From assembly GCF_003932495.1 (NCBI RefSeq), contig NZ_QZMT01000004.1, positions 124,001 to 188,000 of the forward strand: DNA of 64,000 bases, given 5' to 3'. The position numbers and the translations under genes are program-made. This document shows positions 8,688-17,891 of this stretch, piece by piece. Source of the stretch: Guyparkeria sp. SCN-R1 (lineage in GTDB: Bacteria; Pseudomonadota; Gammaproteobacteria; Halothiobacillales; Halothiobacillaceae). Under the pieces are notes generated by a model. That model made no database searches. It saw only the letters and a program-made list of their open reading frames with translations, and was not told the origin of the DNA. Position 1 is the stretch's first letter; every line of letters starts with the position of its first letter.

Positions 8688-9620
8688 ATGAATATGATTG
8701 CAGGGGTGTTTCCGGGGCAGGGTTCCCAGTCCATCGGCATGGCCAGCGGCTGGGGCGAACACGAGGATATCGCGCAGGCGGTCTTCGATCGCGCGGGCGA
8801 TGTGCTCGGCTACGACCTCTGGGCGTTGGTCGCCGAGGGCGATCCGGCCCAGCTCAACCAGACGGAGCGCACCCAGCCGGCCATGCTGGCCGCCGACGTG
8901 GCGGCCTGGCAGATCTGGCGTCACAACGACGGTGCCATGCCCGCCGCACTCGCCGGCCATAGCCTGGGCGAATACGCCGCGCTGGTGGCCGCGCAATCCA
9001 TCGATTTCGAGGCGGCAGTCGCCCTGGTCGCCCGGCGTGGCCAGCTGATGCAGTCGGCCGTGGCCGAGGGCCAGGGCGCTATGGCTGCTGTGCTTGGCCT
9101 GGAAGACGATGCCGTACGTGCGGTCTGCGAGAAGGCCGCCGATGGCGAGGTCTGCGAGGCGGTGAACTTCAATGCCCCTGGGCAGGTGGTGATCGCGGGT
9201 GACCGCGCGGCCGTCGAGCGGGCCGAGGCGATTGCCGGCGAGGAGGGCGCCAAGCGCTTCGTCCTGCTACCGGTGAGCGTGCCGTCGCATTCCTCCCTGA
9301 TGCGCGAGGCCGGCGAGCAGTTGCGTGACGAGATCGCACAGGTCGACATTCGTCCCCCGCAGATCCCCGTGATCCACAACGTGGACGCCCTGACCCACGA
9401 CAAGCCCGAGGCCATCGCCACCGCACTGGTCGAGCAGCTGTTCCGGCCGGTGCAGTGGGTGGCCTGCGTTCAGGCGATGCAGGCCATGGGTGCTGGCGAC
9501 CAGGTCGAGTTCGGCCCGGGTAAGGTGCTCACCGGCCTGGCCCGCCGCATCGATCGCAAGATGGGCGCCAAGGCGGTCTTCGACCAGGCCACGCTGGAAA
9601 AGGCACTGGGCGCCGAGTAA
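8688..9620 (+). CDS. fabD: Malonyl-CoA:ACP transacylase FabD
   Basis: A 310-residue enzyme that moves malonyl groups from CoA to acyl carrier protein for fatty acid elongation. It begins with the FabD hallmark GVFPGQGSQSIGMASGW and carries the nucleophile motif GHSLGEY with Ser92, the E. coli position. That agreement selects the ATG at 8688; an ATG at 8694 and an open frame back to 8472 are less likely. VEFGPGKVLTGLARRI near the C-terminus is typical. It heads fabD-fabG-acpP-fabF. The usual upstream plsX and fabH are not here; flagellar genes are next door instead. Confidence 0.96.
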   Translation: MNMIAGVFPGQGSQSIGMASGWGEHEDIAQAVFDRAGDVLGYDLWALVAEGDPAQLNQTERTQPAMLAADVAAWQIWRHNDGAMPAALAGHSLGEYAALVAAQSIDFEAAVALVARRGQLMQSAVAEGQGAMAAVLGLEDDAVRAVCEKAADGEVCEAVNFNAPGQVVIAGDRAAVERAEAIAGEEGAKRFVLLPVSVPSHSSLMREAGEQLRDEIAQVDIRPPQIPVIHNVDALTHDKPEAIATALVEQLFRPVQWVACVQAMQAMGAGDQVEFGPGKVLTGLARRIDRKMGAKAVFDQATLEKALGAE

Positions 9621-9659
9621 GGCAAGCCGATCGAACAAGAATCATCACGAGGAATACTC

Positions 9660-10418
9660 ATGTCAGAACAAGCGACCCAATTTGCCAACCTCGACGGCCG
9701 TGTTGCCCTGGTGACCGGCGCATCGCGCGGGATCGGTGCAGCGATTGCCGATGCCCTGGTGGCAGCCGGGGCGACGGTCATCGGGACGGCCACCTCGGAG
9801 AAGGGCGCCGCTGCCATCGATGAGCGTCTGGGTGAGAATGGCGCCGGAATGGCGCTGGACGTCACTGACGGCGCGCAAGTCGATGCGGTGATCAAGGAGA
9901 TCGAGTCGCGCTTCGGGCCGGTTGCCGTGCTGGTCAACAACGCCGGCATCACCCGTGACACGCTGCTGATGCGCATGAAGGAAGACGACTGGGATGCAAT
10001 CATCCAGACCAACCTCACGTCGGTCTTTCGTCTGTCGCAGAAGGTCATGCGGTCAATGGCCAAGGCCCGCTGGGGGCGCATCATCTCGATCGCCTCGGTG
10101 GTCGGCTCAATGGGCAATGCCGGGCAGACGAACTACGCGGCGGCCAAGGCCGGCATCATGGGCTTTTCCAAGTCGCTGGCGCGCGAGCTCGGCCCGCGCG
10201 GCGTGACGGTCAACGTGGTCGCCCCGGGGTTCATCGAGACCGACATGACCCGCGACCTGCCGGAAAAGCAGAAGGAAGCCCTGCTGGGCAACATCCCCAA
10301 CGGCCGCCTGGGTCAGCCCGAGGAGATCGCCTCGGCGGTACGTTTCCTGGCCGCCCCGGAGGCCGCTTACATCAACGGTCAGACCATCCACGTCAACGGC
10401 GGGATGTACATGGCGTAA
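9660..10418 (+). CDS. fabG: 3-oxoacyl-ACP reductase FabG
   Basis: A 252-residue short-chain dehydrogenase that reduces beta-ketoacyl-ACP with NADPH. Visible motifs are the dinucleotide-binding TGASRGIG, NNAGITRD, the active-site Ser in IASVVGSMG, and Y159-x3-K163 in NYAAAKAG. The C-terminus INGQTIHVNGGMYMA is characteristic of FabG rather than other SDRs. It lies 39 bases after fabD and before acpP. Confidence 0.96.
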   Translation: MSEQATQFANLDGRVALVTGASRGIGAAIADALVAAGATVIGTATSEKGAAAIDERLGENGAGMALDVTDGAQVDAVIKEIESRFGPVAVLVNNAGITRDTLLMRMKEDDWDAIIQTNLTSVFRLSQKVMRSMAKARWGRIISIASVVGSMGNAGQTNYAAAKAGIMGFSKSLARELGPRGVTVNVVAPGFIETDMTRDLPEKQKEALLGNIPNGRLGQPEEIASAVRFLAAPEAAYINGQTIHVNGGMYMA

Positions 10419-10420
10419 GG

Positions 10421-10438
10421 CCCGCCTTGGCGGGTTTT
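10421..10438 (+). terminator. Possible weak terminator after fabG
   Basis: CCCGCC, a two-base loop, GGCGGG and four T residues lie directly after the fabG stop. The stem is only 6 bp and the T run short, so some read-through into acpP is likely. Confidence 0.45.
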
Positions 10439-10459
10439 AGCTCGCCGGGGCATTTTTAT

Positions 10460-10488
10460 TTGGCCTGCCGGGCGGTTTTCACTAGAAT
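10460..10488 (+). promoter_or_regulatory. Sigma70-type promoter for acpP
   Basis: TTGGCC at 10460-10465 and TAGAAT at 10483-10488 are separated by 17 bases, about 80 bases before the acpP start. A separate acpP promoter fits the high level of acyl carrier protein that cells need. Confidence 0.6.
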
Positions 10489-10566
10489 GCCGGGCAGTGT
10501 TGGTCGGGGTTGCCTGGCCAAAATGTTTAACTGATTAGTGTTTGTACCAGAAGAGGTTCGATACGA

Positions 10567-10806
10567 ATGAGCACCGTTGAAGAACGCGTCAAGAAGATTG
10601 TTGTAGAGCAGTTGGGCGTCAAGGAAGAAGAAGTTACCAACGAAGCTTCATTCGTTGACGACCTCGGCGCGGATTCCCTCGACACCGTCGAGTTGGTCAT
10701 GGCCCTGGAAGAAGAGTTCGAGTGCGAGATTCCGGACGAAGAGGCCGAGAAGATCACCACCGTTCAGCAGGCCATCGACTACGTCAATAACCACAAGGAC
10801 GCCTGA
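10567..10806 (+). CDS. acpP: Acyl carrier protein
   Basis: A 79-residue acidic acyl carrier protein. The phosphopantetheine attachment site is Ser37 in [18 protein letters not shown], which is nearly invariant in bacterial ACPs. It carries growing acyl chains between FabD, FabG and FabF. A well-formed promoter lies in the preceding gap. Codon use is heavily biased, as expected for an abundant protein. Confidence 0.98.
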   Translation: MSTVEERVKKIVVEQLGVKEEEVTNEASFVDDLGADSLDTVELVMALEEEFECEIPDEEAEKITTVQQAIDYVNNHKDA

Positions 10807-10824
10807 ATCGGGCCCTTGTGCGTT

Positions 10825-10896
10825 TCACAGGCCGCTGGCCTGTGACCTGAAAACCGTGTTTCGGCCTTCCTTTCGGGGGGTTGATCGCGGTTTTTT
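10825..10896 (+). terminator. Hairpin and possible terminator after acpP
   Basis: A perfect 9-bp stem with a 3-base loop (TCACAGGCC and complement) lies at 10825-10845. A second, looser pairing of AAAACCG with CGGTTTT at about 10850-10894 ends in a run of six T. This may raise the acpP:fabF transcript ratio. The second stem has a long loop, so the call is tentative. Confidence 0.4.
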
Positions 10897-11001
10897 ACTA
10901 GGGGGCTCAGCCCGATTCGATCGACCTGAGTTTCCCTCGGGATTCGCCAAGCCGATCGGCAGCCCGCCCGGCCGTCAGCCAACGAACTGGAAAAGAGCAT
11001 C

Positions 11002-12249
11002 ATGAGCAAACGTCGCGTCGTGATCACCGGCCTTGGGCTGGTGACCCCGCTGGGGAACAACGTCAAGGATTCATGGGACGGCATTCTTGCCGGCCGGTCG
11101 GGTGTGGCCCCCATCGATCGCTTCGATACCGAGAAGATGGCGGTCAAGTTTGCCGCCACGGTCAAGGATTTCGATCCGACCACGGTCATCCCGGCGAAGG
11201 ACGTGAAAAAGATGGAACCGTTCATCCACTACGCGATGAGCGCATCCATCGAGGCGATCGAGGATGCAAATCTGATCAGCGATTCGCTTGATCTCGACCG
11301 GGTGGGCACCTTCATCGGTTCGGGCATTGGCGGACTGGGCGGCATCGAGCGCAACACGCTGGCCCTGGAGAATCAGGGGCCGCGTCGCGTCTCGCCGTTC
11401 TTTATCCCCGGCGCGATCATCAACATGGCCTCCGGTCAGCTGTCGATCCGCTATGGATTCCGTGGCCCGAACCTCGCCACGGTGACCGCCTGCACCTCGG
11501 GCACCCACAGCATCGGCCAGGCCGCCCGCCTGATCTCCTACGGCGATGCCGACGTGATGATTGCCGGCGGCACCGAGGGTGCCGTCTCGCCGCTGGGCGT
11601 GGCAGGCTTCGCCTCGGCGCGCGCGCTGTCGACTCGCAACGACGATCCCGAGCGCGCGTCGCGACCGTGGGACCGTGATCGTGACGGCTTCGTGCTGGGC
11701 GAGGGCGCCGGCGTGGTGGTGCTCGAGTCGCTGGAACATGCCCAGGCTCGCGGTGCCCACATCTACGGTGAGGTCAAGGGCTTCGGCATGAGTGCGGACG
11801 CCTATCACATGACCTTGCCGGCCGCCGACGGTGACGGCGCGCATCGCTGCATGAGGGCGGCTCTCAAGGACGCCGATCTTCAACCGAGTGATTTGGGCTA
11901 CATCAACGCCCACGGGACCTCCACGCCCGCCGGTGACGGGACCGAGGTAAAGGCGATCAAGAAGCTCTACGGCGACCAGCCGGTGGCGTGCCCGGTCAGC
12001 TCCACCAAGTCGATGACCGGGCACCTGCTTGGCGCGGCCGGTGCAATCGAGGCCGTGTTCTCGGTACTCGCCCTGCGTGATCAGGTGCTGCCGCCGACGA
12101 TCAACCTCGACAACCCCTCCGAGGACTGCGATCTCGACTTCGTGCCCCACGAGGCACGCCGCGTCGAAGGCTTCGAAGTGGCGATGTCCAATTCCTTCGG
12201 CTTCGGCGGGACCAACGGCACGCTCATCTTCGGCCGCACGATCGACTGA
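11002..12249 (+). CDS. fabF: Beta-ketoacyl-ACP synthase II FabF
   Basis: A 415-residue condensing enzyme that elongates acyl-ACP with malonyl-ACP. The Cys-His-His triad is visible: Cys164 in [11 protein letters not shown], His in [13 protein letters not shown] and His in [14 protein letters not shown]. The C-terminus [17 protein letters not shown] is typical of FabF. The start has a GGAAAAGAG ribosome site. The downstream order pabB-pabC-mltG-tmk-holB-pilZ-tatD is a familiar gammaproteobacterial arrangement. Confidence 0.97.
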   Translation: MSKRRVVITGLGLVTPLGNNVKDSWDGILAGRSGVAPIDRFDTEKMAVKFAATVKDFDPTTVIPAKDVKKMEPFIHYAMSASIEAIEDANLISDSLDLDRVGTFIGSGIGGLGGIERNTLALENQGPRRVSPFFIPGAIINMASGQLSIRYGFRGPNLATVTACTSGTHSIGQAARLISYGDADVMIAGGTEGAVSPLGVAGFASARALSTRNDDPERASRPWDRDRDGFVLGEGAGVVVLESLEHAQARGAHIYGEVKGFGMSADAYHMTLPAADGDGAHRCMRAALKDADLQPSDLGYINAHGTSTPAGDGTEVKAIKKLYGDQPVACPVSSTKSMTGHLLGAAGAIEAVFSVLALRDQVLPPTINLDNPSEDCDLDFVPHEARRVEGFEVAMSNSFGFGGTNGTLIFGRTID

Positions 12250-12351
12250 TGGACGCGGGGCGACGCTCGAACCAGCCGGGCGTCCGTCGGTCCTGTCCGG
12301 GCCGGCCGCCAGTGGATTGCATCCGTCAAACGACCCTCGCGTGAACCGCTC

Positions 12352-13806
12352 GTGAGCGAGCCTGTCATCCAACGCCTCGAATCGGAGCCGGGCAGGGCGC
12401 AACCCTCGCTCGCCGAGGTGCTGACGGCCGCCGGCAAGGACGCCAGCCACCTGTTCGAGAGCGTGACTGCCGGCGGCCCCCTGAGCCGTTGGTCGATCCT
12501 GTTTTCCGCCGCCGACGATCGGCTGACCGCGCCACCGACGCCACCAGCCGATGCGCCACGCTTTCTCGATGCCTTCCAGCAGGCCGTATCTCGCCAGCAG
12601 CCCCTGAACGATGGCTTTGCAGCCGACGACTGGCTGGCGACCCAGGGCCTGCCACCGGCGTTCCCTTTTCTCGGCGGCTGGACTTTCTTTCTTGCCTACG
12701 AGATGGCCGCGGAGATCGAGCCCACGCTCGACCTGCCGCCATTTGAGCTCGGGGCCGAGAGTGGCTTTCCGCGCGCGATCGCCGAATATCACCCGGCCGC
12801 CCTGGTGCGGGATCACGACTCGGGTGAGGATATCGTGGTTCACGACGGTAGCGCCCGAGGGGCGAAGCTGGCCGAAGGCCTCATCGCCGCGTGGGTGCAG
12901 GCGGGTAAGACCGCTGGCCGCGACCAGAGCCGTGGTGAGGTCGAGCTGGCGGAACTGCACCCGCCGGCGGGTGCGCCCCACCGAGAGCGGGTGGCTCGTG
13001 TCCGTGACTACCTGTTCGCCGGCGATGTCTTTCAGGCCAATCTCTCGCATGCCTGGCACTTCCGGCTCGCGCCGGGTGTGTCGTCGCAGGCGGTCTACGA
13101 GTCCTTGTGTCGGCGCAATCCCGCCCCTTTTGCCGCGTGGTACCGGCAGCCCGAAGGCGAGATCATCAGCTCCTCCCCGGAGCGACTTCTGCGCGTGGCC
13201 GACGGCCGTGCCGAGACCCGCCCGATTGCCGGCACCCGCCGGCGCGACCCGGACCCCGAGCGCGACCAGGAGCTGATCGAGCAATTGTGCGCCCATCCCA
13301 AGGAGCGCGCCGAGCACGTCATGCTCATCGATCTCGAGCGCAACGATCTTGGCCGGGTCTGTGAGCCCGGCTCGGTGCGGGTCGACGAGTTGATGGTGGT
13401 CGAGTCCTACGCCCAGGTACATCACCTGGTCTCGAATATCGTCGGGACACTTCCTGCGAGTACCTCGCCACTGGCGGCGCTGGCTGCCTGCTTCCCTGGC
13501 GGGACGATCACCGGCTGCCCCAAGGTCCGTTGCATGGAAATCCTCGCCGAGCTGGAGCAGGCCGGTCGCGGGCCCTACACCGGCAGCCTCGGTTACCTGA
13601 GCAACCACGGGCGGCTCGACAGCAACATCCTGATTCGAAGCGTCTTCCTGAGCCCCGACGGGCGTGGTGAATTCCGCACCGGCGGCGGCATCGTGGCCGA
13701 CTCCGACCCGGCGCGGGAACTCGACGAGACCTACCAGAAGGCGCGAGGCGTGCTCGATGCCCTCGGTGGCGAGGCGGCCCTGACCGCCGGGGTGCCGGTC
13801 GGATGA
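12352..13806 (+). CDS. pabB: Aminodeoxychorismate synthase component I PabB
   Basis: A 484-residue chorismate-binding enzyme that, with a PabA glutaminase, makes 4-amino-4-deoxychorismate for folate. Motifs include QANLSHAWHFRL, SSSPERLLRV, RPIAGTRRRDPDPERD, MLIDLERNDLGRVCEPGSV and GGTITGCPKVRCMEI, the last in the catalytic core. PIAGT distinguishes PabB from the PIKGT of some relatives. It starts at GTG with a poor ribosome site; an upstream in-frame GTG is closed by a stop. It overlaps pabC by four bases. No pabA is in the window. Confidence 0.9.
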   Translation: MSEPVIQRLESEPGRAQPSLAEVLTAAGKDASHLFESVTAGGPLSRWSILFSAADDRLTAPPTPPADAPRFLDAFQQAVSRQQPLNDGFAADDWLATQGLPPAFPFLGGWTFFLAYEMAAEIEPTLDLPPFELGAESGFPRAIAEYHPAALVRDHDSGEDIVVHDGSARGAKLAEGLIAAWVQAGKTAGRDQSRGEVELAELHPPAGAPHRERVARVRDYLFAGDVFQANLSHAWHFRLAPGVSSQAVYESLCRRNPAPFAAWYRQPEGEIISSSPERLLRVADGRAETRPIAGTRRRDPDPERDQELIEQLCAHPKERAEHVMLIDLERNDLGRVCEPGSVRVDELMVVESYAQVHHLVSNIVGTLPASTSPLAALAACFPGGTITGCPKVRCMEILAELEQAGRGPYTGSLGYLSNHGRLDSNILIRSVFLSPDGRGEFRTGGGIVADSDPARELDETYQKARGVLDALGGEAALTAGVPVG

Positions 13807-14720
13807 ATCCGGTCGAGTTGTCCGTCACCGATCGTGGCTGCGCCTTTGGCGACGGCCTGTTCGAGACGCTGTTCGTCCGCGAGGGGCGGGTGATCCGGCT
13901 CGCCGATCATCTTGCCCGGCTGCGCTTCGGGCTCGCTAGGATCGGTTTGCCCGAGCCGTCTGGCGAGTGGGTGCTCGCAGCGCTCGACGAAGCGATCACG
14001 CCGGGCTCAACCGGCGTGTGCAAACTGACGGTCACGGCCGGCTCGGGGCCCCGCGGTTATCGTCGTCCCGAACATCCTGAACTGACCGTGGCGGCCACCT
14101 TCGGCCCGCTGCCGCCGGTCCCGACCGCGCCACTGACCCTCGACCCGGTCCCGGTGGCACTGGAGGGGGCAAACGCACTGCGTGGCCTCAAGCACCTCAA
14201 TCGGCTGGTGCAGGTGCTGGCCCAGCAGTCGCTCCCGGGTGGCCGGGTCGAAGGACTGATGCTGGACCCGGCCGGGCGGGTGGTTTCCGGTACGATGGGC
14301 AACGTTTTCTGGCGTGAGCGCGCTGGCTGGCATACGCCGCCGCTGGTCGGTGGCGCGATTGCCGGCACGCGTCGCGCCTGGTGGATCGAGACCCTGGGTG
14401 CTCGAATCACCCCTTGCGCCCCGGGCAGGCTGGCCCTGGCCGAGACGGCGTTTCTCTGCAATGCCGTCTCGGCCTGGCGGCCGGTCGGCACGATGCTCGG
14501 ACGGGCGCTTGCCGAGACCGTTGGCCCGCCCGACGAGGGGCTGGAATGTATCGAGGGCTGCTGGCAACCGCCGGCCGACGTCGCGACGAACGCTTGGCCA
14601 GAGATCTTGTCCGAGGCCTTGGCCGACAGCGCTTGGGGGCGGGTCGCCCGTCGCGAGCTTGGCGCCGAGCGCGCGTGGGGCTCGCCGAGCCCATCATCAC
14701 CGGAATCGAACGAAAGTTAG
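13803..14720 (+). CDS. pabC: 4-amino-4-deoxychorismate lyase PabC
   Basis: A 305-residue fold-type IV PLP enzyme that splits aminodeoxychorismate to p-aminobenzoate and pyruvate. It begins with the family motif DRGCAFGDGLFETLFV. The PLP lysine is in RGLKHLNRLVQVLA, and SGTMGNVFW matches the phosphate-binding region. The ATGA overlap with pabB indicates translational coupling. The C-terminus is about 30 residues longer than E. coli PabC. Branched-chain transaminase is the main alternative, but context supports PabC. Confidence 0.92.
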   Translation: MNPVELSVTDRGCAFGDGLFETLFVREGRVIRLADHLARLRFGLARIGLPEPSGEWVLAALDEAITPGSTGVCKLTVTAGSGPRGYRRPEHPELTVAATFGPLPPVPTAPLTLDPVPVALEGANALRGLKHLNRLVQVLAQQSLPGGRVEGLMLDPAGRVVSGTMGNVFWRERAGWHTPPLVGGAIAGTRRAWWIETLGARITPCAPGRLALAETAFLCNAVSAWRPVGTMLGRALAETVGPPDEGLECIEGCWQPPADVATNAWPEILSEALADSAWGRVARRELGAERAWGSPSPSSPESNES

Positions 14721-14729
14721 GAGTTGCGG

Positions 14730-15755
14730 ATGCGGCGAGCCATTGGTGTGTTCTTGATCTGGGCGGCTGGCATGGGCCTGCTCGCGGCTCTGCTTGTCGG
14801 GGCGGGGCTGGCCATGCACTACTGGCACCAGCCGCTCGCCCAAGAGGCAACCACGGTCACCGTGGAGTCCGGGCAATCCATGCCGAGGATCGCCGCGTCC
14901 ATTCATGAGGTGCAGCCGGCCATTCCGGCCCGGGCGATCGACTGGACCGCTCGTTTCCGTGGTCAGGCCCGCTCCATTCAGGCCGGTGAGTACGAAATCC
15001 GTCCCGGCGAGCGTCTGGCCTCGCTGCTCGATCGCATGGTGGCCGGCGACGTGATCGAATATCGTTTCACCGTGCCGGAGGGCATCACCGCGCAAGGTTT
15101 CCTCGACCGGCTGGCCGAGGCACCGCGCATCCGCCGTACGATCGAGGAGCTGACGCCCGAGGCGGTAATCGAGTCGCTCGACCTGCCCGTCGATCACCTC
15201 GAGGGCTGGCTTTACCCGGACACCTATCAGTACCCCGCCGGCACCAGCGATCGCACCCTGATCAAGCGGGCCTTCCGTCAGATGCGCGAGGCACTCGATG
15301 CCGCCTGGGCGGCACGTGCCGATGATCTGCCGCTCGACGACCCGTACGAGGCCCTGATCCTCGCCTCGGTGATCGAGAAGGAAACCGGGATCTCCGGTGA
15401 GCGCGGCGAAGTTGCGGGCGTATTCGTCAATCGCCTCCGGCGCGGCATGCGCCTGCAGACCGACCCGACCGTCATCTACGGCATGGGCGACGACTACGAC
15501 GGTCGCCTGTACAGCCGGCACCTGCGCGAGGACACGCCTTACAACACCTACACCCGCGACGGGCTGCCGCCGACACCGATCGCCCTGCCATCGGCCGCCT
15601 CGATCGAGGCCGCGACCCGGCCAGCCGAGACCGACGCGTTCTACTTCGTTGCCGACGGCACCGGCGGGCACGCCTTCTCGCGCACGCTCAAGGAACACAA
15701 CCGGGCCGTCGCGCGTTGGCGGATCCATCAGCGCGAGCAGGGAGACCGTCCATGA
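14730..15755 (+). CDS. mltG: Endolytic transglycosylase MltG
   Basis: A 341-residue inner-membrane protein that cuts nascent glycan strands and may set their length. One N-terminal transmembrane helix (about residues 5-27) precedes a LysM-like region and the YceG domain. That domain has LEGWLYPDTYQYPAG, the catalytic Glu in LASVIEKETG, and YNTYTRDGLPPTPIALP. AGGAG at 14719-14723 favours the ATG at 14730 over the TTG at 14724. It overlaps tmk by four bases. Confidence 0.95.
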   Translation: MRRAIGVFLIWAAGMGLLAALLVGAGLAMHYWHQPLAQEATTVTVESGQSMPRIAASIHEVQPAIPARAIDWTARFRGQARSIQAGEYEIRPGERLASLLDRMVAGDVIEYRFTVPEGITAQGFLDRLAEAPRIRRTIEELTPEAVIESLDLPVDHLEGWLYPDTYQYPAGTSDRTLIKRAFRQMREALDAAWAARADDLPLDDPYEALILASVIEKETGISGERGEVAGVFVNRLRRGMRLQTDPTVIYGMGDDYDGRLYSRHLREDTPYNTYTRDGLPPTPIALPSAASIEAATRPAETDAFYFVADGTGGHAFSRTLKEHNRAVARWRIHQREQGDRP

Positions 15756-16390
15756 CCGAACCGCGTGCCACGCCGCGCTTTGTCACCCTTGAGGGGCTAG
15801 AAGGCGCGGGCAAGTCGACCGCGATGGCCTTCGTGCGCGAGTGGTTCGAGGCGCGCGGCGAGACGGTGCTGTGCACCCGCGAACCCGGCGGCACCCCGCT
15901 GGCCGAGGAGTTGCGCTCGGTGCTCAAGGCCGTGCGCGAGGAGCCGGTTGCCGCCTCGACCGAATTGCTGCTGATGTTCGCCGCGCGTGCCCAGCACGTC
16001 GAGCGGGTGATCCGCCCGGCCCTGGCTGCCGGCAAGGTGGTCATCTGCGACCGGTTCACCGATTCCACCCGTGCCTATCAGGGCGCCGGCCGCGGATTGC
16101 CGATGGCGACCATCGACCAGTTGGCCGAGGTGGCACATGCGGGCTGTGATCCCGAGCTGACGATCTGGCTGGATGTGCCGGTGGCGCTCGGTCTCGAGCG
16201 GGCGGCGAGCCGCGAGGCGGCGGATCGATTCGAGCAGGAGACGCTCGCCTTCTTCGAGCGGGTGCGTGGCGGTTTCGAGTCGCTTTGTGAGCGGGAACCG
16301 TCACGGGTACGACGGGTGGATGCCACACGTCCGCTGAACGAGGTGCGTGGACAGATTGAAAGCGTACTGGAGGCCGCTCATGGTGGCTGA
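15752..16390 (+). CDS. tmk: Thymidylate kinase
   Basis: A 212-residue kinase that phosphorylates dTMP to dTDP. It has the P-loop GLEGAGKST, the DR(Y/F) motif in VICDRFTDSTRAYQGAGRG and the thymidine-binding region. The start at 15752 gives an ATGA overlap with mltG; the frame is open to 15716 but that would be an extension inside mltG. It overlaps holB by 11 bases. Confidence 0.96.
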   Translation: MTEPRATPRFVTLEGLEGAGKSTAMAFVREWFEARGETVLCTREPGGTPLAEELRSVLKAVREEPVAASTELLLMFAARAQHVERVIRPALAAGKVVICDRFTDSTRAYQGAGRGLPMATIDQLAEVAHAGCDPELTIWLDVPVALGLERAASREAADRFEQETLAFFERVRGGFESLCEREPSRVRRVDATRPLNEVRGQIESVLEAAHGG

Positions 16391-17429
16391 CACGATGGAC
16401 ACCAACCTGTCGGGGCTGGCCGAACAGCGACTGATCAGCGACCCGGCCACCATCCAGAGTGCCGGTTGGCTGGACGATGCCTGGTCGCAGCTCGAACGGA
16501 TGATTGCCGCCGGGCGCCTGCCACACGGCCTGTTGCTACACGGACGTCTGGGCGCGCCGATGACGGCCCTGCTCGAGACACTGGCGCGTCGCCTGATCTG
16601 CGAGGCGCCGCGCGATGGCTGGCCCTGCGGCGAGTGTCCCGCCTGCCGTCAGGCAGAGCAGGGCAGCTTTCCCGACCTGCATCGGCTGGCGGATGATCCC
16701 GACCATCGCGATATCCCGGTCGATGCCATCCGGACGTTGATCGACGGCGCGTTTATCACCCGCTACGGCCGCATGCGTCTGGTGTTGATCGAGCGTATCG
16801 AACGACTCAATCGCGCCTCGGGCAATGCCTTGCTCAAGCTCCTGGAAGAGCCGCCGGAGTCGATGCAGTTTCTCTGCACGGTCGAGCAGGTCGACCGGTT
16901 GCTGCCCACGATCCGCTCGCGGTTGCAGCGCGTTCGCCTGCGCGAGCCGCGGCCCGAGGAACTGGCCGCGTGGTGGCGGCAGGCCAGCGGGTGTTCGCCC
17001 GAGCGGGCCGAACTGCTGGCGTTCATCGACGATCCCACGCTGGTCGATGGCACCGATCCCACGTTCGACTGGCAGGCGGTCACCAGTGCCTGGGTGCAGC
17101 TGGCCGAGGAACCCCGCTCGCCGTTGGCCCCGATCGCACCGTGGCTGGCGACACCCCGGCCGGTGCTGGCCCGCTGGTTGTTGAGGCTCTGGCCGGCGGT
17201 GGCGCGTCGCCAGACCGGTCTGGCCGATACGCTGCCGGCGGCGATTGTGCCGATGATCGAGCGGCTCGCCCGGGCCCACGACAGCGAGCGGTGGCTGGAG
17301 GTGCAGACCCGCCTGATCCAGTTTGCCCGCGAGGCGGGGCATCCGCTGCATCCCGAGCTTTCGGTTGAGCAGCTGGCGCTCGATCTGGTCGATCCGCGGC
17401 TGGCCCGGCGTCTCGAGCCTATCGGCTAA
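16380..17429 (+). CDS. holB: DNA polymerase III delta' subunit HolB
   Basis: A 349-residue clamp-loader subunit. It shows a degenerate nucleotide-binding region (LLHGRLGAPMTALLETLARR), the zinc-binding cysteines in PCGECPACRQAEQGSFPDL, and the arginine-finger stretch LLPTIRSRLQRV. GGAGG at 16369-16373 supports this ATG inside the end of tmk. Delta' lacks ATPase activity in the family, consistent with the missing Walker A GKT. The tmk-holB-pilZ order is conserved in gammaproteobacteria. Confidence 0.93.
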   Translation: MVADTMDTNLSGLAEQRLISDPATIQSAGWLDDAWSQLERMIAAGRLPHGLLLHGRLGAPMTALLETLARRLICEAPRDGWPCGECPACRQAEQGSFPDLHRLADDPDHRDIPVDAIRTLIDGAFITRYGRMRLVLIERIERLNRASGNALLKLLEEPPESMQFLCTVEQVDRLLPTIRSRLQRVRLREPRPEELAAWWRQASGCSPERAELLAFIDDPTLVDGTDPTFDWQAVTSAWVQLAEEPRSPLAPIAPWLATPRPVLARWLLRLWPAVARRQTGLADTLPAAIVPMIERLARAHDSERWLEVQTRLIQFAREAGHPLHPELSVEQLALDLVDPRLARRLEPIG

Positions 17430-17536
17430 CTTCGACCGTCCCGCGATTACCGTTAGACTGTTCAATCGAATTCCCGCGTTCCGATCCGGCCTACCCGGGC
17501 CGGGCCGATCGACCAACCGTGACGAGGTAGCGTGCA

Positions 17537-17890
17537 ATGGCAGCAGGAGGCGGCCTGGGTGGAGGCATGATCCACCACAACATCCCGGACAAGGACACGC
17601 TCTACAAGTCCTACATGCCGTTCGTGAAGAATGGCGGACTGTTCATTCCGGGGCACACGCAGATACCGATGGGCAAGGAGATCTTCCTTACCCTGACGCT
17701 GATGGGCAGTCCCGAGCGGCTTGCCGTGGCCGCCAAGGTGATCTGGGTCACCCCGCAGGGTTCGCAGGGCGGCAAGGTGGCCGGCATCGGCGTTCAGTTT
17801 GGCCGCATGGACCAGGGCCGCACGCGCCAGCAGATCGAGACCTACCTTGCCGGGGCGCTGGAGAAGGAAACACCGACTTACACCATGTAA
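17537..17890 (+). CDS. pilZ: Type IV pilus PilZ protein
   Basis: A 117-residue single-domain PilZ protein. MIHHNIPDKDTLYKSYMPF and NGGLFIPG match the type IV pilus PilZ class rather than canonical c-di-GMP receptors, and the RxxxR motif is absent. In Xanthomonas this protein bridges FimX and the PilB ATPase. A FimX-like protein is encoded at 56943-59036, so a FimX-PilZ relay is plausible. It directly follows holB as in Pseudomonas. A structured repeat begins one base after its stop codon. Confidence 0.93.
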   Translation: MAAGGGLGGGMIHHNIPDKDTLYKSYMPFVKNGGLFIPGHTQIPMGKEIFLTLTLMGSPERLAVAAKVIWVTPQGSQGGKVAGIGVQFGRMDQGRTRQQIETYLAGALEKETPTYTM

Positions 17891-17891
17891 C

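Noticed and set aside
11071-13608. An 845-codon open frame antisense to fabF and pabB
   Set aside because: It mirrors the codon structure of well-identified genes on the other strand and has no recognisable domain; long antisense frames are common in high-G+C DNA.
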